DNA from: JAGOTP01 sp964415465 | Lineage (GTDB): Bacteria; Patescibacteriota; Patescibacteriia; 2-12-FULL-60-25 | Reading direction: 5' to 3' | Length of the DNA: 39,800 bases | Assembly: GCA_964415465.1 (NCBI GenBank) | Contig: CAYQAL010000006.1 | Span: 1-39,800 of the forward strand | Part shown: one piece after another, positions 1 through 7,560 of the stretch | Numbering within the stretch: position 1 is the stretch's first letter | Layout of the letters: every line of letters starts with the position of its first letter | Notes under the pieces: generated by a model | Seen by the model: the letters and a program-made list of their open reading frames with translations, nothing else | What the model was told of the DNA's origin: nothing | Database searches by the model: none | Program-made: the position numbers and the translations under genes

Positions 1-783
1 GGCGTTCCGACCATGGCTTCTACCACCGTAAATGGCTATGGCTCGTTCACCTCTCTCGCCGTCATCAACGCGTTTGTTCGCGAAGCGCTCACCGCTGATT
101 ACATAAATAATAAAATACCATTCGTGTTCGACGGGAACTTCGCCGGCATTCTCGGCGGCACCTTCCGTGGAACCGTCTGCCCTGAGTCCTCGCGCTACGA
201 CAGCACGAACAAGAGCTGCACCTGCAACAACGGCTTCTTTGCCGTTGGGAATGCGTGTATTTTAGGCAAAACCTACTGCCAGGTGATGTATCCGAAACAA
301 AAGAGCGATTACGATATCTACTTGAAAGCGTGCACCTGCGTTCTCAATGGCGAAACCCGCGTCTGTCCTGACAGCTTGAAAAAAGTGGTCGTTCCGCCAA
401 AGCCAGCCCCGAAACCAGCCGCCCCAAAACCAGCCACGAGCACGAAGTCGGCAGTCGCGACATCAACGAAACCGGTTACGCCAAAAGCCACTTCCACACC
501 TGCGGTAAAACCCGCCACAACTACTCAAACGACGGTCGAGATCGCTTGCAAGAAAAAGACCGGCTGGAGCTACCTCAAGAAAAACAACACCTGCGTGCCC
601 GTTGGCACCCTTGTGAAACAAGCTGACCTCGCCTTATGCGAAGTCGTCGCTGTCCCGGCAACCAAGTTGTACTTTTTGAAAGGCAATCGCTACATCAAGC
701 TCATGACCTATCGGAACAAACAGTGTTTCGTCGATGAAGCGTCAGCTCAAAAGGCAAAATACAAGAAATCGTTGGCTAAATAG
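1..783 (+). CDS. Cys-rich exported protein, C-terminal part (5' end outside window)
   Basis: I do not recognise a named family. The frame is open from base 1 and the first ATG is at base 13, so the true start probably lies upstream of the window. Counting from that ATG, residues 57-125 hold about a dozen cysteines in short CxC and EGF-like spacings (for example KSCTCNNGFF). A Pro/Lys/Ala/Thr linker of about 50 residues follows (126-176), then a C-terminal region with two more Cys-flanked segments. Such composition fits an extracytoplasmic, disulfide-bonded protein joined by a flexible linker, which would be a client of the DsbA/VKOR proteins elsewhere in the window. No signal peptide is visible because the N-terminus is missing. 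It converges on hicA with only 14 bases between the stops and no clear terminator. Exported location is inferred from composition only. Confidence 0.6.
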   Translation, partial: GVPTMASTTVNGYGSFTSLAVINAFVREALTADYINNKIPFVFDGNFAGILGGTFRGTVCPESSRYDSTNKSCTCNNGFFAVGNACILGKTYCQVMYPKQKSDYDIYLKACTCVLNGETRVCPDSLKKVVVPPKPAPKPAAPKPATSTKSAVATSTKPVTPKATSTPAVKPATTTQTTVEIACKKKTGWSYLKKNNTCVPVGTLVKQADLALCEVVAVPATKLYFLKGNRYIKLMTYRNKQCFVDEASAQKAKYKKSLAK

Positions 784-797
784 ATCTACAGGCCTAA

Positions 798-1055
798 TTA
801 TAGGAGCTTCTTAAAGCGCTCGACCAACGGAGCGCCACCCATTTTATATAGCTCCTCCAGTATTTCCGTTTGGCACTCCAGCTCATTGTGTCGAGGGACC
901 ATGATGAACGGAGGCTGAGGCGGTTTTATCTCTGCCAGGAGCTCATTTGGTACTCGATATTTATCATGACTACCACGTCGCTTATTTGTTAGATAAAAAC
1001 CAAGCTTGGACAATGCTCGCAGACATTGCCTTCGATTAAAGTTCGTTTCACCCAT
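798..1055 (-). CDS. hicA: HicA-family mRNA interferase toxin
   Basis: This is an 85-residue protein of the HicA (YcfA) type, a small double-stranded-RNA-binding-fold ribonuclease that cleaves mRNA when freed from HicB. The family pattern is visible: an N-terminal helix with GF (LSKLGFYL), the catalytic-histidine segment RRGSHDKY (His at about residue 30), then VPRHNE and the C-terminal helix ILEELYKMG. Length is normal for the family. It starts one base after the stop of the upstream hicB, so the two are translationally linked in the antitoxin-first order, less common than hicA-first. The pair is AT-richer than the M23 gene beside it, which suggests acquisition. Family assignment is firm; activity is inferred. 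Confidence 0.85.
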   Translation of the reverse strand: MGETNFNRRQCLRALSKLGFYLTNKRRGSHDKYRVPNELLAEIKPPQPPFIMVPRHNELECQTEILEELYKMGGAPLVERFKKLL

Positions 1056-1056
1056 A

Positions 1057-1455
1057 CTAAGAGGCTGCTTTTGTTTCCAACTGACCGCTGTATTGAATTA
1101 CCTGGTCGCCAAGACTGAGTTGATTGTACACAATATCCGCTTCCTTTTTTGGAACGTCGAAATACGTTAACACTGCATCGTTTACGAGCTGCACAAGTTC
1201 TTCCTGACTTTTTGCCTGCGTGACTAATCCAGGTAGCTCTTTAGAGGTAGCAACAAACCATCCATTAGCCGTGACACGCACTGTTAGTGTAACAGTGTCT
1301 GGAATGCCGTATTTACGTTTAATAGTGCTTGGATCCTGATGTGGAAACAAGCTTCGAAACAACTTATACAACTTGCTATTCGGAGATAGCATATCTACTG
1401 AGAACGTTATCATTGTTAGGGTTATTAGACTAGTTAGTCTTCTACCCCGTTCCAT
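1057..1455 (-). CDS. hicB: HicB-family antitoxin
   Basis: This is the partner of the downstream hicA. The core (about residues 50-105) has the HicB partial RNase-H-like pattern: a strand VTLTVRVTANGWFVA, then ELPGLVTQAKSQEEL and the helix LVNDAVLTYFD. HicB binds and blocks HicA and often represses its own operon. Here the C-terminal part is short with no recognisable helix-turn-helix, so DNA binding is uncertain. The start is not settled: ATGs at residue 1 (base 1455), 15 (1413) and 22 (1392) all lack a Shine-Dalgarno. A perfect inverted repeat at 1427-1440 lies inside the longest version and a -10-like GATAAC follows it, so the real start may be at 1413 or 1392. The long version begins 21 bases after the M23 stop. 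Confidence 0.8.
   Translation of the reverse strand: MERGRRLTSLITLTMITFSVDMLSPNSKLYKLFRSLFPHQDPSTIKRKYGIPDTVTLTVRVTANGWFVATSKELPGLVTQAKSQEELVQLVNDAVLTYFDVPKKEADIVYNQLSLGDQVIQYSGQLETKAAS
1427..1440. promoter_or_regulatory. Candidate hicBA operator (AGACTA-gt-TAGTCT inverted repeat)
   Basis: A perfect 6-base inverted repeat with a 2-base centre lies near the start of hicB. On the minus strand it is followed by a -10-like GATAAC (plus positions 1406-1411). HicB-type antitoxins commonly autorepress, so this is a plausible operator. It would imply that hicB starts at an internal ATG. No binding evidence exists beyond the symmetry. Confidence 0.35.
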
Positions 1456-1476
1456 GAATTGAAACCGCCGTCAAGG

Positions 1477-2496
1477 CTAGATTGGCTCGCCAACGGTGTA
1501 ATTCGTAAAGTACGCATCCGACAAATCATCGACGTTCTTGTTCCACGTTTTGCCATAGAGCGCTGCTGCTTCGGCCGACGTCTTAATCCAGCGTAACACG
1601 CCACCTTTATCAACTGCATAGACATTCGGCACTGATTCAAGCTTCACCATTTTCACCCCAGGGCGATAGGTCACGTTTCCACCCAGTGGAATCGCCGCCA
1701 GTCCTTCATTCGTCAGCGTCTGCACACCGTTAAAGTTGCTATACCACGAAAAGTAGACGCGTTCATTGGGAAAGGCGTAACGCCTGCCATCTGCACCACA
1801 GAAATAGACGGCTGATGAAGAAGCGGATTTTACAAGCGTTCCTGACACACAATTCGCTGTCGCCCCCGTGGCAACCAACCCTTTATCCGTGTTGATATCC
1901 GGACTTGCCGCTTTCACCATGGCAAGGACATATTTCCTCTCGTTCAATGCCGCCGACAAACTCGCATACGGATCAATCGCTGTACCGTCTGGGCGGCGAA
2001 TCTCGAAGTGCAAGTGCGCACTGATCGATTCCGCATTTCCGCTATCCCCCATCCAGCCGACGAGCTGACCCTTGGTGACTTGCGCCCCACGCACAATGCC
2101 TGGCGCATAGGCATGTTCCGGCCCACCCGCTCCGTCGTCCGTGCCTGGTGTGTCGTTATTCACGTGAATGTAATGATACGTGTAGCCCTCTTCGTCTTCT
2201 AACACGATAGCGTAGCCCCAACTTGGTTCAGGAATTTCGACGGATTTCACGCGTCCGGTCACCGCGGCATAGAGAGACATCATTTTTGCACCAACCAGAT
2301 CATTCCCTTCATGTTTGCGCGATCCACTGCGCGCGTCGCCGAAGTCATTAGAGAGTGGAACCGTTTTTTCGGTTGGATACACAATAGAACGTACCTCTGC
2401 AGACGATGTCGCGGTCGAAGTCTGTGCGTGCGCACTGAGAGCGCTGCAGAAAAAAACAGCCAGGAGAGCCAAAAGGAACTGAGCGGCTTTATGCAT
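1477..2496 (-). CDS. Secreted M23-family metallopeptidase with C-terminal wall/surface domain
   Basis: This is a 339-residue exported zinc peptidase, predicted to cut peptidoglycan peptide cross-links. The Sec signal peptide is residues 1-24, with likely cleavage after AHA. The M23 (LytM-type) domain spans about 40-185 and keeps all ligand motifs: H62xxxD66 (HEGND), the YHYIHV segment near 108-112, and H161-L-H163 (HLHFE). Residues 214-339 form a separate domain with YFCGADGRRYAFPNE, GGNVTYRPG and NYTVGEPI. I have seen similar segments at the C-termini of other Parcubacteria exported proteins but cannot name a Pfam entry. An AGAGG Shine-Dalgarno sits a few bases before the ATG at 2496. The gene is divergent from padR; hicBA follows on the same strand. 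It could act as a growth hydrolase or on host or neighbour walls. Confidence 0.88.
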   Translation of the reverse strand: MHKAAQFLLALLAVFFCSALSAHAQTSTATSSAEVRSIVYPTEKTVPLSNDFGDARSGSRKHEGNDLVGAKMMSLYAAVTGRVKSVEIPEPSWGYAIVLEDEEGYTYHYIHVNNDTPGTDDGAGGPEHAYAPGIVRGAQVTKGQLVGWMGDSGNAESISAHLHFEIRRPDGTAIDPYASLSAALNERKYVLAMVKAASPDINTDKGLVATGATANCVSGTLVKSASSSAVYFCGADGRRYAFPNERVYFSWYSNFNGVQTLTNEGLAAIPLGGNVTYRPGVKMVKLESVPNVYAVDKGGVLRWIKTSAEAAALYGKTWNKNVDDLSDAYFTNYTVGEPI

Positions 2497-2571
2497 AGAA
2501 CCTCTAGGGTAGCAGGCTTTCAGCAGAATACAACCGGCTTTTACTCTGTTTCGTGGTCAGCCATTGCCAGC

Positions 2572-2604
2572 TACTTTGCATTACAAAGTACCTTGTGATA
2601 GATT
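2572..2604 (+). promoter_or_regulatory. padR promoter with overlapping PadR-type operator
   Basis: The inverted repeat TACTTTG-catta-CAAAGTA (2572-2590) is perfect over 7 bases per arm and ends 20 bases before the padR ATG. Its right part overlaps a possible -35 TTGCAT (2576-2581). A possible -10 TAGATT (2599-2604) follows at 17 bases, which puts the start point at about 2611, the A of the ATG. No Shine-Dalgarno is present. Steric autorepression by PadR and a leaderless transcript are inferences from this geometry. Confidence 0.6.
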
Positions 2605-2610
2605 GCTCGC

Positions 2611-2961
2611 ATGACTAAACCGATCCCGATCGACGTCAGCAATACCAAGGCTCAGATGCGCAAAGGTATCTTAGAGTTTTGTATTCTGCTTATCGTCTCT
2701 CAAGAAGAGATTTATGCGAGCGACATTCTGACCGAACTTCGGAACGCCGACCTGATCGTCGTTGAAGGCACGGTCTATCCAATTCTGAACCGTCTCAAGG
2801 ACGCCGGTCTTCTCACCTACAACTGGTCTGAGAGCAATAGCGGTCCTCCACGCAAATATTATTCTATTACGGTACTTGGCCGGTCGTTCCTCCGTCAGCT
2901 CATCGATACGTGGCAGTCGCTCGACTCGTCGATTAACGCGCTCATGAAGAAATTCAACTAG
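2611..2961 (+). CDS. PadR-family transcriptional regulator
   Basis: This 116-residue protein is a PadR-type winged-helix repressor. The N-terminal part, about residues 14-90, carries the family pattern: MRKGILEFCILLIVSQEEIYASDIL, then the recognition helix and wing VEGTVYPILNRLKDAGLLTYNW and PPRKYYSIT. A short dimerisation helix ends the protein, as in the small PadR subfamily that often controls multidrug or lantibiotic-type ABC exporters and envelope-stress genes. It is directly upstream of a PspC/GIN protein (5 bases between) and of an ABC exporter pair, the classic neighbourhood. The dyad at 2572-2590 is the likely operator. The inducing ligand cannot be told from sequence. Confidence 0.9.
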   Translation: MTKPIPIDVSNTKAQMRKGILEFCILLIVSQEEIYASDILTELRNADLIVVEGTVYPILNRLKDAGLLTYNWSESNSGPPRKYYSITVLGRSFLRQLIDTWQSLDSSINALMKKFN

Positions 2962-2966
2962 CTTTT

Positions 2967-4664
2967 ATGAAGAAAACACTTTCCATTACCCTTGGTGGAC
3001 GCATCTTTGCCATCGAAGAAGACGGCTACAACGTCCTCGATCGCTACCTGAAGAGCTTACGCACACACTTCGCCGCCGATCCATCGGTCGACGAACTCAT
3101 TCAAGACATTGAATACAGCTTCGGCGAAAAGTTCAGTGAGAAGCTCGTCAAAGGGAAACAGGTCGTCACGCTCGAAGATGTTGAGGCGGTGATTGCCGTT
3201 GTTGGTCGCGTCGAAGAAATCGCCGATGAAGACATAGAGCCTCAGGCCACTCCCCGCAAACGCCTCTATCGAAACACCGATGAGCGCATTATTGCTGGTG
3301 TCGCTTCCGGGATCGCCGCTTATTTCGGCATTGATCCTCTCGTCATCCGCCTCCTTTTCGTCGCCCTCCTCTTCGCGAATGGCTTAGGTCTCTTGATCTA
3401 CATTGTTTTATGGATCGCGGTTCCAGCGGCGGAAACCAGTTTGCAAAAGCTTGAGATGCAGGGAAAAGTGCCGAACTTAAACGAATTTCAAGAGCTCACC
3501 AAAGACAAACCAGCCGAGACGAACCAACAAAGTACACTCTACCGGATTGTAAACGCTCCATTGCGCTTGATCGGCTTTGTCTTTGATGGCGTGAGACGGT
3601 TCTTCGGGATGTTTGGATCCGTCATTCGTGTCGTGGCTGGGGCAGCCTTCCTAGTGTTCGCATTTATCTTCGCGACCCTTGGAACGATGGCGCTCGTCGT
3701 GTTTGGCACAAACGTGAACTCGCGTTACATCGTGTCAGATCTACCGCTCGCAGAACTCGCACATAATCCTCTCTATTTTGTTGGGATTGGGTCGGTGTAT
3801 CTACTTGGACTGATTCCGCTCATCTTCTTCGCCATTCTTGGTATGAGCTTGATTCGTCGAAAGAATCAATTCCATACGGCCGCAACCGCCACACTGATTG
3901 GAATCTGGATTTTGGCAGCTGGCGGCGCAGCCGCGGCCGGAAGTCAGCTTGGGCCATGGATGTATACGCACATTCGAACGGCCGAAGAGAAATCCGTCGC
4001 CACACGTACCCTTCCCGTAGCCGCCTTTGATCGGATCGTCGTCTCAGATAACTTGCAAATCACGGTTCGCCAAGGGACGACATCAACGGTCAGCTTCAGC
4101 GGTCCCGAAGAAGGGTTGGCCCGTCTTCAAGCAACAACCACAAATGGTGTTCTCACCCTTTCTCAATCATCTAAGCAGCTCGATGACTTCCGCCTCTGCT
4201 TTGCATGCGCAGAACGACGCGTGACGGGCGTGATCACCCTTCCAACGCTTACGACCCTTACGAGCTTAGACAACGCCAACGTGCGTATTGAAGACTTCTC
4301 GAACGACCTACAACTTCAAGCGCAGCGTAACTCTAGCCTCACGGTTCAAGGTCTTGGTCGCACCACCACTTCCACGAACCAACACATCACCTTACTCGTA
4401 GAAGATAATGCCAGGGCTCGGCTCACCGGAAACGTCGCTGCACTTCTCGCAACTGTTCGCGACAATGCACGGCTGAATGCAGAAGACCTCGATGCGGCTC
4501 GCGTTGAGATTAGTGCGGAAGACAACACGTTCTCACAAGTTTCACCGACCCAGTTCTTCGCTGCTACGACGACCCAAAACAGTTTTGTGCGCTCAGCAAA
4601 TTCGGTCGCGAGCAGCACGATCGTCGAACAGCAAAACAGTCGCGTCTACTTCGAGGTACGATAG
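2967..4664 (+). CDS. PspC-domain membrane protein with C-terminal GIN/DUF2807-like head
   Basis: This is a 565-residue multidomain membrane protein. Residues 1-90 are a soluble cytoplasmic-type domain (KKTLSITLGGRIFAIEEDGY). Residues 97-155 are a PspC domain: RLYRNTDERIIAGVASGIAAYFGIDP is diagnostic, followed by its own membrane helix. Three further hydrophobic stretches lie at about 215-250, 265-300 and 310-330. Residues 345-565 are Thr/Ser/Asn-rich beta repeats of the type called GIN or DUF2807 (FDRIVVSDNLQITVRQG), presumably outside the membrane. PspC proteins sense or buffer envelope stress; GIN heads are thought to be adhesion or sensing modules. It starts 5 bases after padR, so the two are one unit, and a terminator follows at 4705-4731. 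A sensor role paired with the exporter next door is inference. Confidence 0.85.
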   Translation: MKKTLSITLGGRIFAIEEDGYNVLDRYLKSLRTHFAADPSVDELIQDIEYSFGEKFSEKLVKGKQVVTLEDVEAVIAVVGRVEEIADEDIEPQATPRKRLYRNTDERIIAGVASGIAAYFGIDPLVIRLLFVALLFANGLGLLIYIVLWIAVPAAETSLQKLEMQGKVPNLNEFQELTKDKPAETNQQSTLYRIVNAPLRLIGFVFDGVRRFFGMFGSVIRVVAGAAFLVFAFIFATLGTMALVVFGTNVNSRYIVSDLPLAELAHNPLYFVGIGSVYLLGLIPLIFFAILGMSLIRRKNQFHTAATATLIGIWILAAGGAAAAGSQLGPWMYTHIRTAEEKSVATRTLPVAAFDRIVVSDNLQITVRQGTTSTVSFSGPEEGLARLQATTTNGVLTLSQSSKQLDDFRLCFACAERRVTGVITLPTLTTLTSLDNANVRIEDFSNDLQLQAQRNSSLTVQGLGRTTTSTNQHITLLVEDNARARLTGNVAALLATVRDNARLNAEDLDAARVEISAEDNTFSQVSPTQFFAATTTQNSFVRSANSVASSTIVEQQNSRVYFEVR

Positions 4665-4704
4665 ATAAAGCAGGTGGTACTGGATCCACAACTCGTCGCC
4701 CCCT

Positions 4705-4731
4705 CAGCCACCAAGGATTTCTTGGTGGCTG
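4705..4731 (+). terminator. Rho-independent terminator after the padR-pspC unit
   Basis: CAGCCACCAAG (4705-4715) and CTTGGTGGCTG (4721-4731) form a perfect 11-bp stem with a 5-base loop, followed by TTCGTTTAG. It separates padR-pspC from the ABC genes. The U-tract is interrupted, so partial read-through is plausible. Confidence 0.75.
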
Positions 4732-4786
4732 TTCGTTTAGCAAACAATTGCCAAACTAACCAAAAACACGCATACTGGAGTCCTTT

Positions 4787-5947
4787 ATGGAGCCAAAAAA
4801 ACGGAAAGAGGGACCGAACTTGTTCGGCCTGTTAACGCCATACAAATGGCTTATTTTGGGCCTTTTAGCCCTATCGGTTGCCAGTAACAGCCTGAACCTC
4901 ACCCTGCCTAAGCGCATTGCTGCAGGAATTGATGCCTTTTCCAGAGGGAATACCGAGCTTCAACCCTTCATCGTCGGGTTTCTCGTAACCGCCCTTCTCA
5001 TTCTCATGGCGAGCTATGCACAAAGCCTCGTGCAAACGTACGCATCAGAAACCGTTGCGCGTGATTTGCGTCGCAAGCTGGCTGACAAAATCTCTAAACA
5101 AAGCACCTCCTACATTCAGAACGTGAGCTCTTCAACCCTCCTCACGAACCTCACATCAGATATCGACGCAGTAAAAACCTTTGTCTCGCAAGCCATTGTC
5201 TCGATTGCGTCTTCTATTTTCATCATCATCGGTGCAAGTGCGCTCTTACTCTCCATCAATTGGAAGCTAGCCCTGGCCACGCTCGTCATTCTTCCGTTGA
5301 TCGCTCTTACCTTCTTCAAGATCTTCTCTCAAGTCGGAGTCCTGTTTAAAGAATCACAACAAGTCATCGACCGTTTGAACAAAGTTATTAACGAAAGCAT
5401 TCTCGGCTCNNNNNNNNNNNNNNNNNNNNNNNNNNNNNNNNNNNNNNNNNNNNNNNNNNNNNNNNNNNNNNNNNNNNNNNNNNNNNNNNNNNNNNNNNNN
5501 NNNNNNNNNTCCGAACAATTCGAGAAGGCTCTGCGTACCGCTGAGTTAAAAGACTTCATCGATACGCTTCCAGAAGGACTTGAAACACGCGTCTCAGAAC
5601 GCGGCATGAGCTTGTCTGGGGGTCAAAAACAGCGAGTCATGTTAGCCCGCGCCCTCGCGCTTGATCCAAAAATTTTACTGCTAGACGACTTCACCGCCCG
5701 CATCGACGCGAACACAGAACAGCGCATTCTCAAGAACGTCGAACAGCACTACCCTCGCCTCACCCTTATTTCGATTACCCAAAAGATTGCTCCGATCGAA
5801 GACTATGATCAGATCATTCTCTTGATGGAAGGTGAGATTCTCGCGAGTGGAACGCACGCGGAACTTATGGAACGCTGCCCAGAGTACGTGCAAATCGCTC
5901 ACTCTCAACGCTCAACCGAAACGTATGAATCCAGCCCCAACCGCTAA
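4787..5947 (+). CDS. ABC exporter half-transporter, degenerate-site subunit (interrupted by gap)
   Basis: The first subunit of a heterodimeric type-IV-fold ABC exporter (TM287/288, LmrCD type). The visible N-terminal ~207 residues hold about four membrane helices and stop at the gap after INESILGS. After the gap come 145 residues of the nucleotide-binding domain: signature LSGGQKQR, Walker B ILLLDDFTARID and a switch segment ISITQKI. The catalytic Glu after Walker B is Asp and the H-loop His is Gln, the pattern of the degenerate ATP site in Thermotoga TM287. Rest of the transmembrane domain, Walker A and Q-loop are missing, roughly 220 residues by comparison with ~580-residue relatives, so the real gap must far exceed 100 bases. 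GGAG lies 6 bases before the ATG. Its 3' end overlaps the next gene by 23 bases. Substrate unknown. Confidence 0.88.
   Translation: MEPKKRKEGPNLFGLLTPYKWLILGLLALSVASNSLNLTLPKRIAAGIDAFSRGNTELQPFIVGFLVTALLILMASYAQSLVQTYASETVARDLRRKLADKISKQSTSYIQNVSSSTLLTNLTSDIDAVKTFVSQAIVSIASSIFIIIGASALLLSINWKLALATLVILPLIALTFFKIFSQVGVLFKESQQVIDRLNKVINESILGXXXXXXXXXXXXXXXXXXXXXXXXXXXXXXXXXXSEQFEKALRTAELKDFIDTLPEGLETRVSERGMSLSGGQKQRVMLARALALDPKILLLDDFTARIDANTEQRILKNVEQHYPRLTLISITQKIAPIEDYDQIILLMEGEILASGTHAELMERCPEYVQIAHSQRSTETYESSPNR
5410..5509. other. Scaffold gap of 100 N inside the first ABC subunit
   Basis: Exactly 100 N, the conventional placeholder for a gap of unknown size. The sequence before it is mid transmembrane domain and the sequence after it is already past the Q-loop of the ATPase domain, so at least several hundred bases are absent. 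The reading frame happens to be kept across the N run. Confidence 0.97.
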
Positions 5948-7412
5948 GCCTATAAAGATCACGAGCTTACTCAAGCTCATGGCGACAAATAAACGTGATC
6001 TCACGATCGCGGTTCTTGGACTCGTCTTCAACTCAAGCATCATGCTTGCCACGCCATTTCTCTTCGGTCGCGTGGTCGATAGATATATCGCTGCTGGAAA
6101 CTACACAGGTATCTGGTTTTACGTTGGAATTCTGTTCGTCGCCTTCGTCATTACCTACTTCGTAGGCTATTTCCAAATGACGCTCATGGGAACGATTGGG
6201 CAGAATGTGCTGTTTGGATTGCGTAATAACGTCTTTACCAAACTTCAATCGCTTCCTATTGCCTTCTTTCATCAAACCAAGGCAGGTGACCTTATCTCGC
6301 GCATCAACAATGATACAGATAAGTTAAACCAATTCTTCTCGGAAACATTGATGCGGTTCTTCGGGAGCATCTTCTTAATTGGTGGTGCGGGCGTATTCTT
6401 GATCATACTCAAACCAACGCTTGGACTTCTCGCGCTCTTGCCTGCCTTCGTCATGTTCCTAATTACGCGTCTCACTGCGAACTGGGTGAAAACGCGAAAC
6501 GCTGCGAGCTTACAAAGCGCTGGAGGCTTAAGCGCCGAGGTACAAGAAAGCTTAGACAACTTCAAAGTGATCGTCGCCTTCAACCGTCGTGACTATTTCC
6601 GTGCACGCTTTGAAGAAGCGAACCAGACCAACTTTACAGCAGCCGTACGAGCCGGAGCGAGCAACATGTTGTTCACTCCTCTCTATGATGTGAGTTCAAA
6701 CATGGGACAGTTGATTGTTGTGAGTATGGGGTTGCTCCTGGTGGCACGTGGAGAGTTCACCATCGGTCTTCTCTTGAGCTTCCTTATCTATCTCAACCAT
6801 TTCTACTCTCCCCTTCGTCAAATTGCGACTCTGTGGACGAACTTACAGCTCGCCGTCGCAGGTTGGGATCGTGTTTCGGCGATTTTGAATAATCCCCTAA
6901 CACTCGCCACCGTTGCTTCTACGAACGACGCAAAGGTTGAATCCGTCCTCGAGTTCAAGAACGTTTCTTTCAACTACCCAGATGGAAAAAGCGTATTAAA
7001 GCACATCAGCTTCGATCTTGAACCGGGCAAAACCTATGCGCTCGTCGGACCAACCGGCGGAGGAAAAACGACCACCGCTTCGCTTATGGCCCGCCTCTAC
7101 GATCCATCTGAAGGCGTCGTTCTGTTGCATGGCAAAGACGTTCGTTCCTACAGCCCTGAAGAACGCGCCGCTCACATCGGCTTCATTCTGCAAGAGCCCT
7201 TCTTATTTACTGGAACCATNNNNNNNNNNNNNNNNNNNNNNNNNNNNNNNNNNNNNNNNNNNNNNNNNNNNNNNNNNNNNNNNNNNNNNNNNNNNNNNNN
7301 NNNNNNNNNNNNNNNNNNNGAAATCTTCTTCGTAAACAATGGAACGGTCACAGCTGCTGGATCATTCGATCATGCACTTGAACTCCTCATGCACGGCGAA
7401 CGAAAGAGCTAA
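5925..7412 (+). CDS. ABC exporter half-transporter, second subunit (interrupted by gap)
   Basis: The partner subunit of the heterodimeric exporter. The start is placed at MNPAPTAKP (5925), overlapping the upstream gene by 23 bases, which indicates translational coupling. Residues about 25-330 are the six-helix transmembrane domain with FFHQTKAGDLISRINNDT, typical of this class. The ATPase domain begins near residue 345 with an A-loop-like FNYPDGKSVL, a canonical Walker A GPTGGGKTT and Q-loop ILQEPFLFTGT. The gap at 7220-7319 then removes the signature, Walker B and H-loop, about 115-135 residues by comparison with ~600-residue relatives. The last 30 residues after the gap (EIFFVNNGTVTAAGS) are the normal end of the domain. 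It should supply the intact catalytic Glu, which cannot be checked here. Confidence 0.88.
   Translation: MNPAPTAKPIKITSLLKLMATNKRDLTIAVLGLVFNSSIMLATPFLFGRVVDRYIAAGNYTGIWFYVGILFVAFVITYFVGYFQMTLMGTIGQNVLFGLRNNVFTKLQSLPIAFFHQTKAGDLISRINNDTDKLNQFFSETLMRFFGSIFLIGGAGVFLIILKPTLGLLALLPAFVMFLITRLTANWVKTRNAASLQSAGGLSAEVQESLDNFKVIVAFNRRDYFRARFEEANQTNFTAAVRAGASNMLFTPLYDVSSNMGQLIVVSMGLLLVARGEFTIGLLLSFLIYLNHFYSPLRQIATLWTNLQLAVAGWDRVSAILNNPLTLATVASTNDAKVESVLEFKNVSFNYPDGKSVLKHISFDLEPGKTYALVGPTGGGKTTTASLMARLYDPSEGVVLLHGKDVRSYSPEERAAHIGFILQEPFLFTGTXXXXXXXXXXXXXXXXXXXXXXXXXXXXXXXXXXEIFFVNNGTVTAAGSFDHALELLMHGERKS
7220..7319. other. Scaffold gap of 100 N inside the second ABC subunit
   Basis: Exactly 100 N. It begins right after the Q-loop and ends after the position of the H-loop, so about 350-400 bases should be missing if the gene is intact. 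The frame is again kept by chance or by the way the scaffold was built. Confidence 0.97.
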
Positions 7413-7424
7413 CTGTTTTTTTGT

Positions 7425-7560
7425 ACGCAGCTCTTTGATCCTCGAAGAGCATCCCAGGGCTGCGTCGGTGGCCAGATCACCGCGAGAGAAGGCTCGCCGC
7501 ACGAGAAACCGTGCGTGAATCACATCTGGCGTGAGTGGAAAGAGCGTGAGCATGCTCACG
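7425..7560 (-). other. Structured 3' region of the kinase gene (three stem-loops)
   Basis: The stretch between the ABC stop and the kinase stop holds three strong self-complementary elements. One is a 16-base perfect palindrome overlapping the kinase stop (7545-7560). The next is a 6-bp stem CGCACG/CGTGCG (7498-7515). The third is a nested pair at 7425-7465: outer ACGCAGC/GCTGCGT enclosing GCTCTT/AAGAGC. No U-tract follows on the minus strand (an A run does), so this is not a textbook intrinsic terminator. It may end or stabilise the kinase transcript. Confidence 0.5.

Noticed and set aside
4748..4776. TTGCCA and CATACT as promoter of the ABC genes
   Set aside because: Spacing is right (17 bases), but the start point would fall after the GGAG ribosome site, so the geometry does not fit.
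7413..7424. T-run after the ABC stop as an intrinsic terminator for the exporter
   Set aside because: No stable stem precedes the T-run on the plus strand; the strong stems lie after it.
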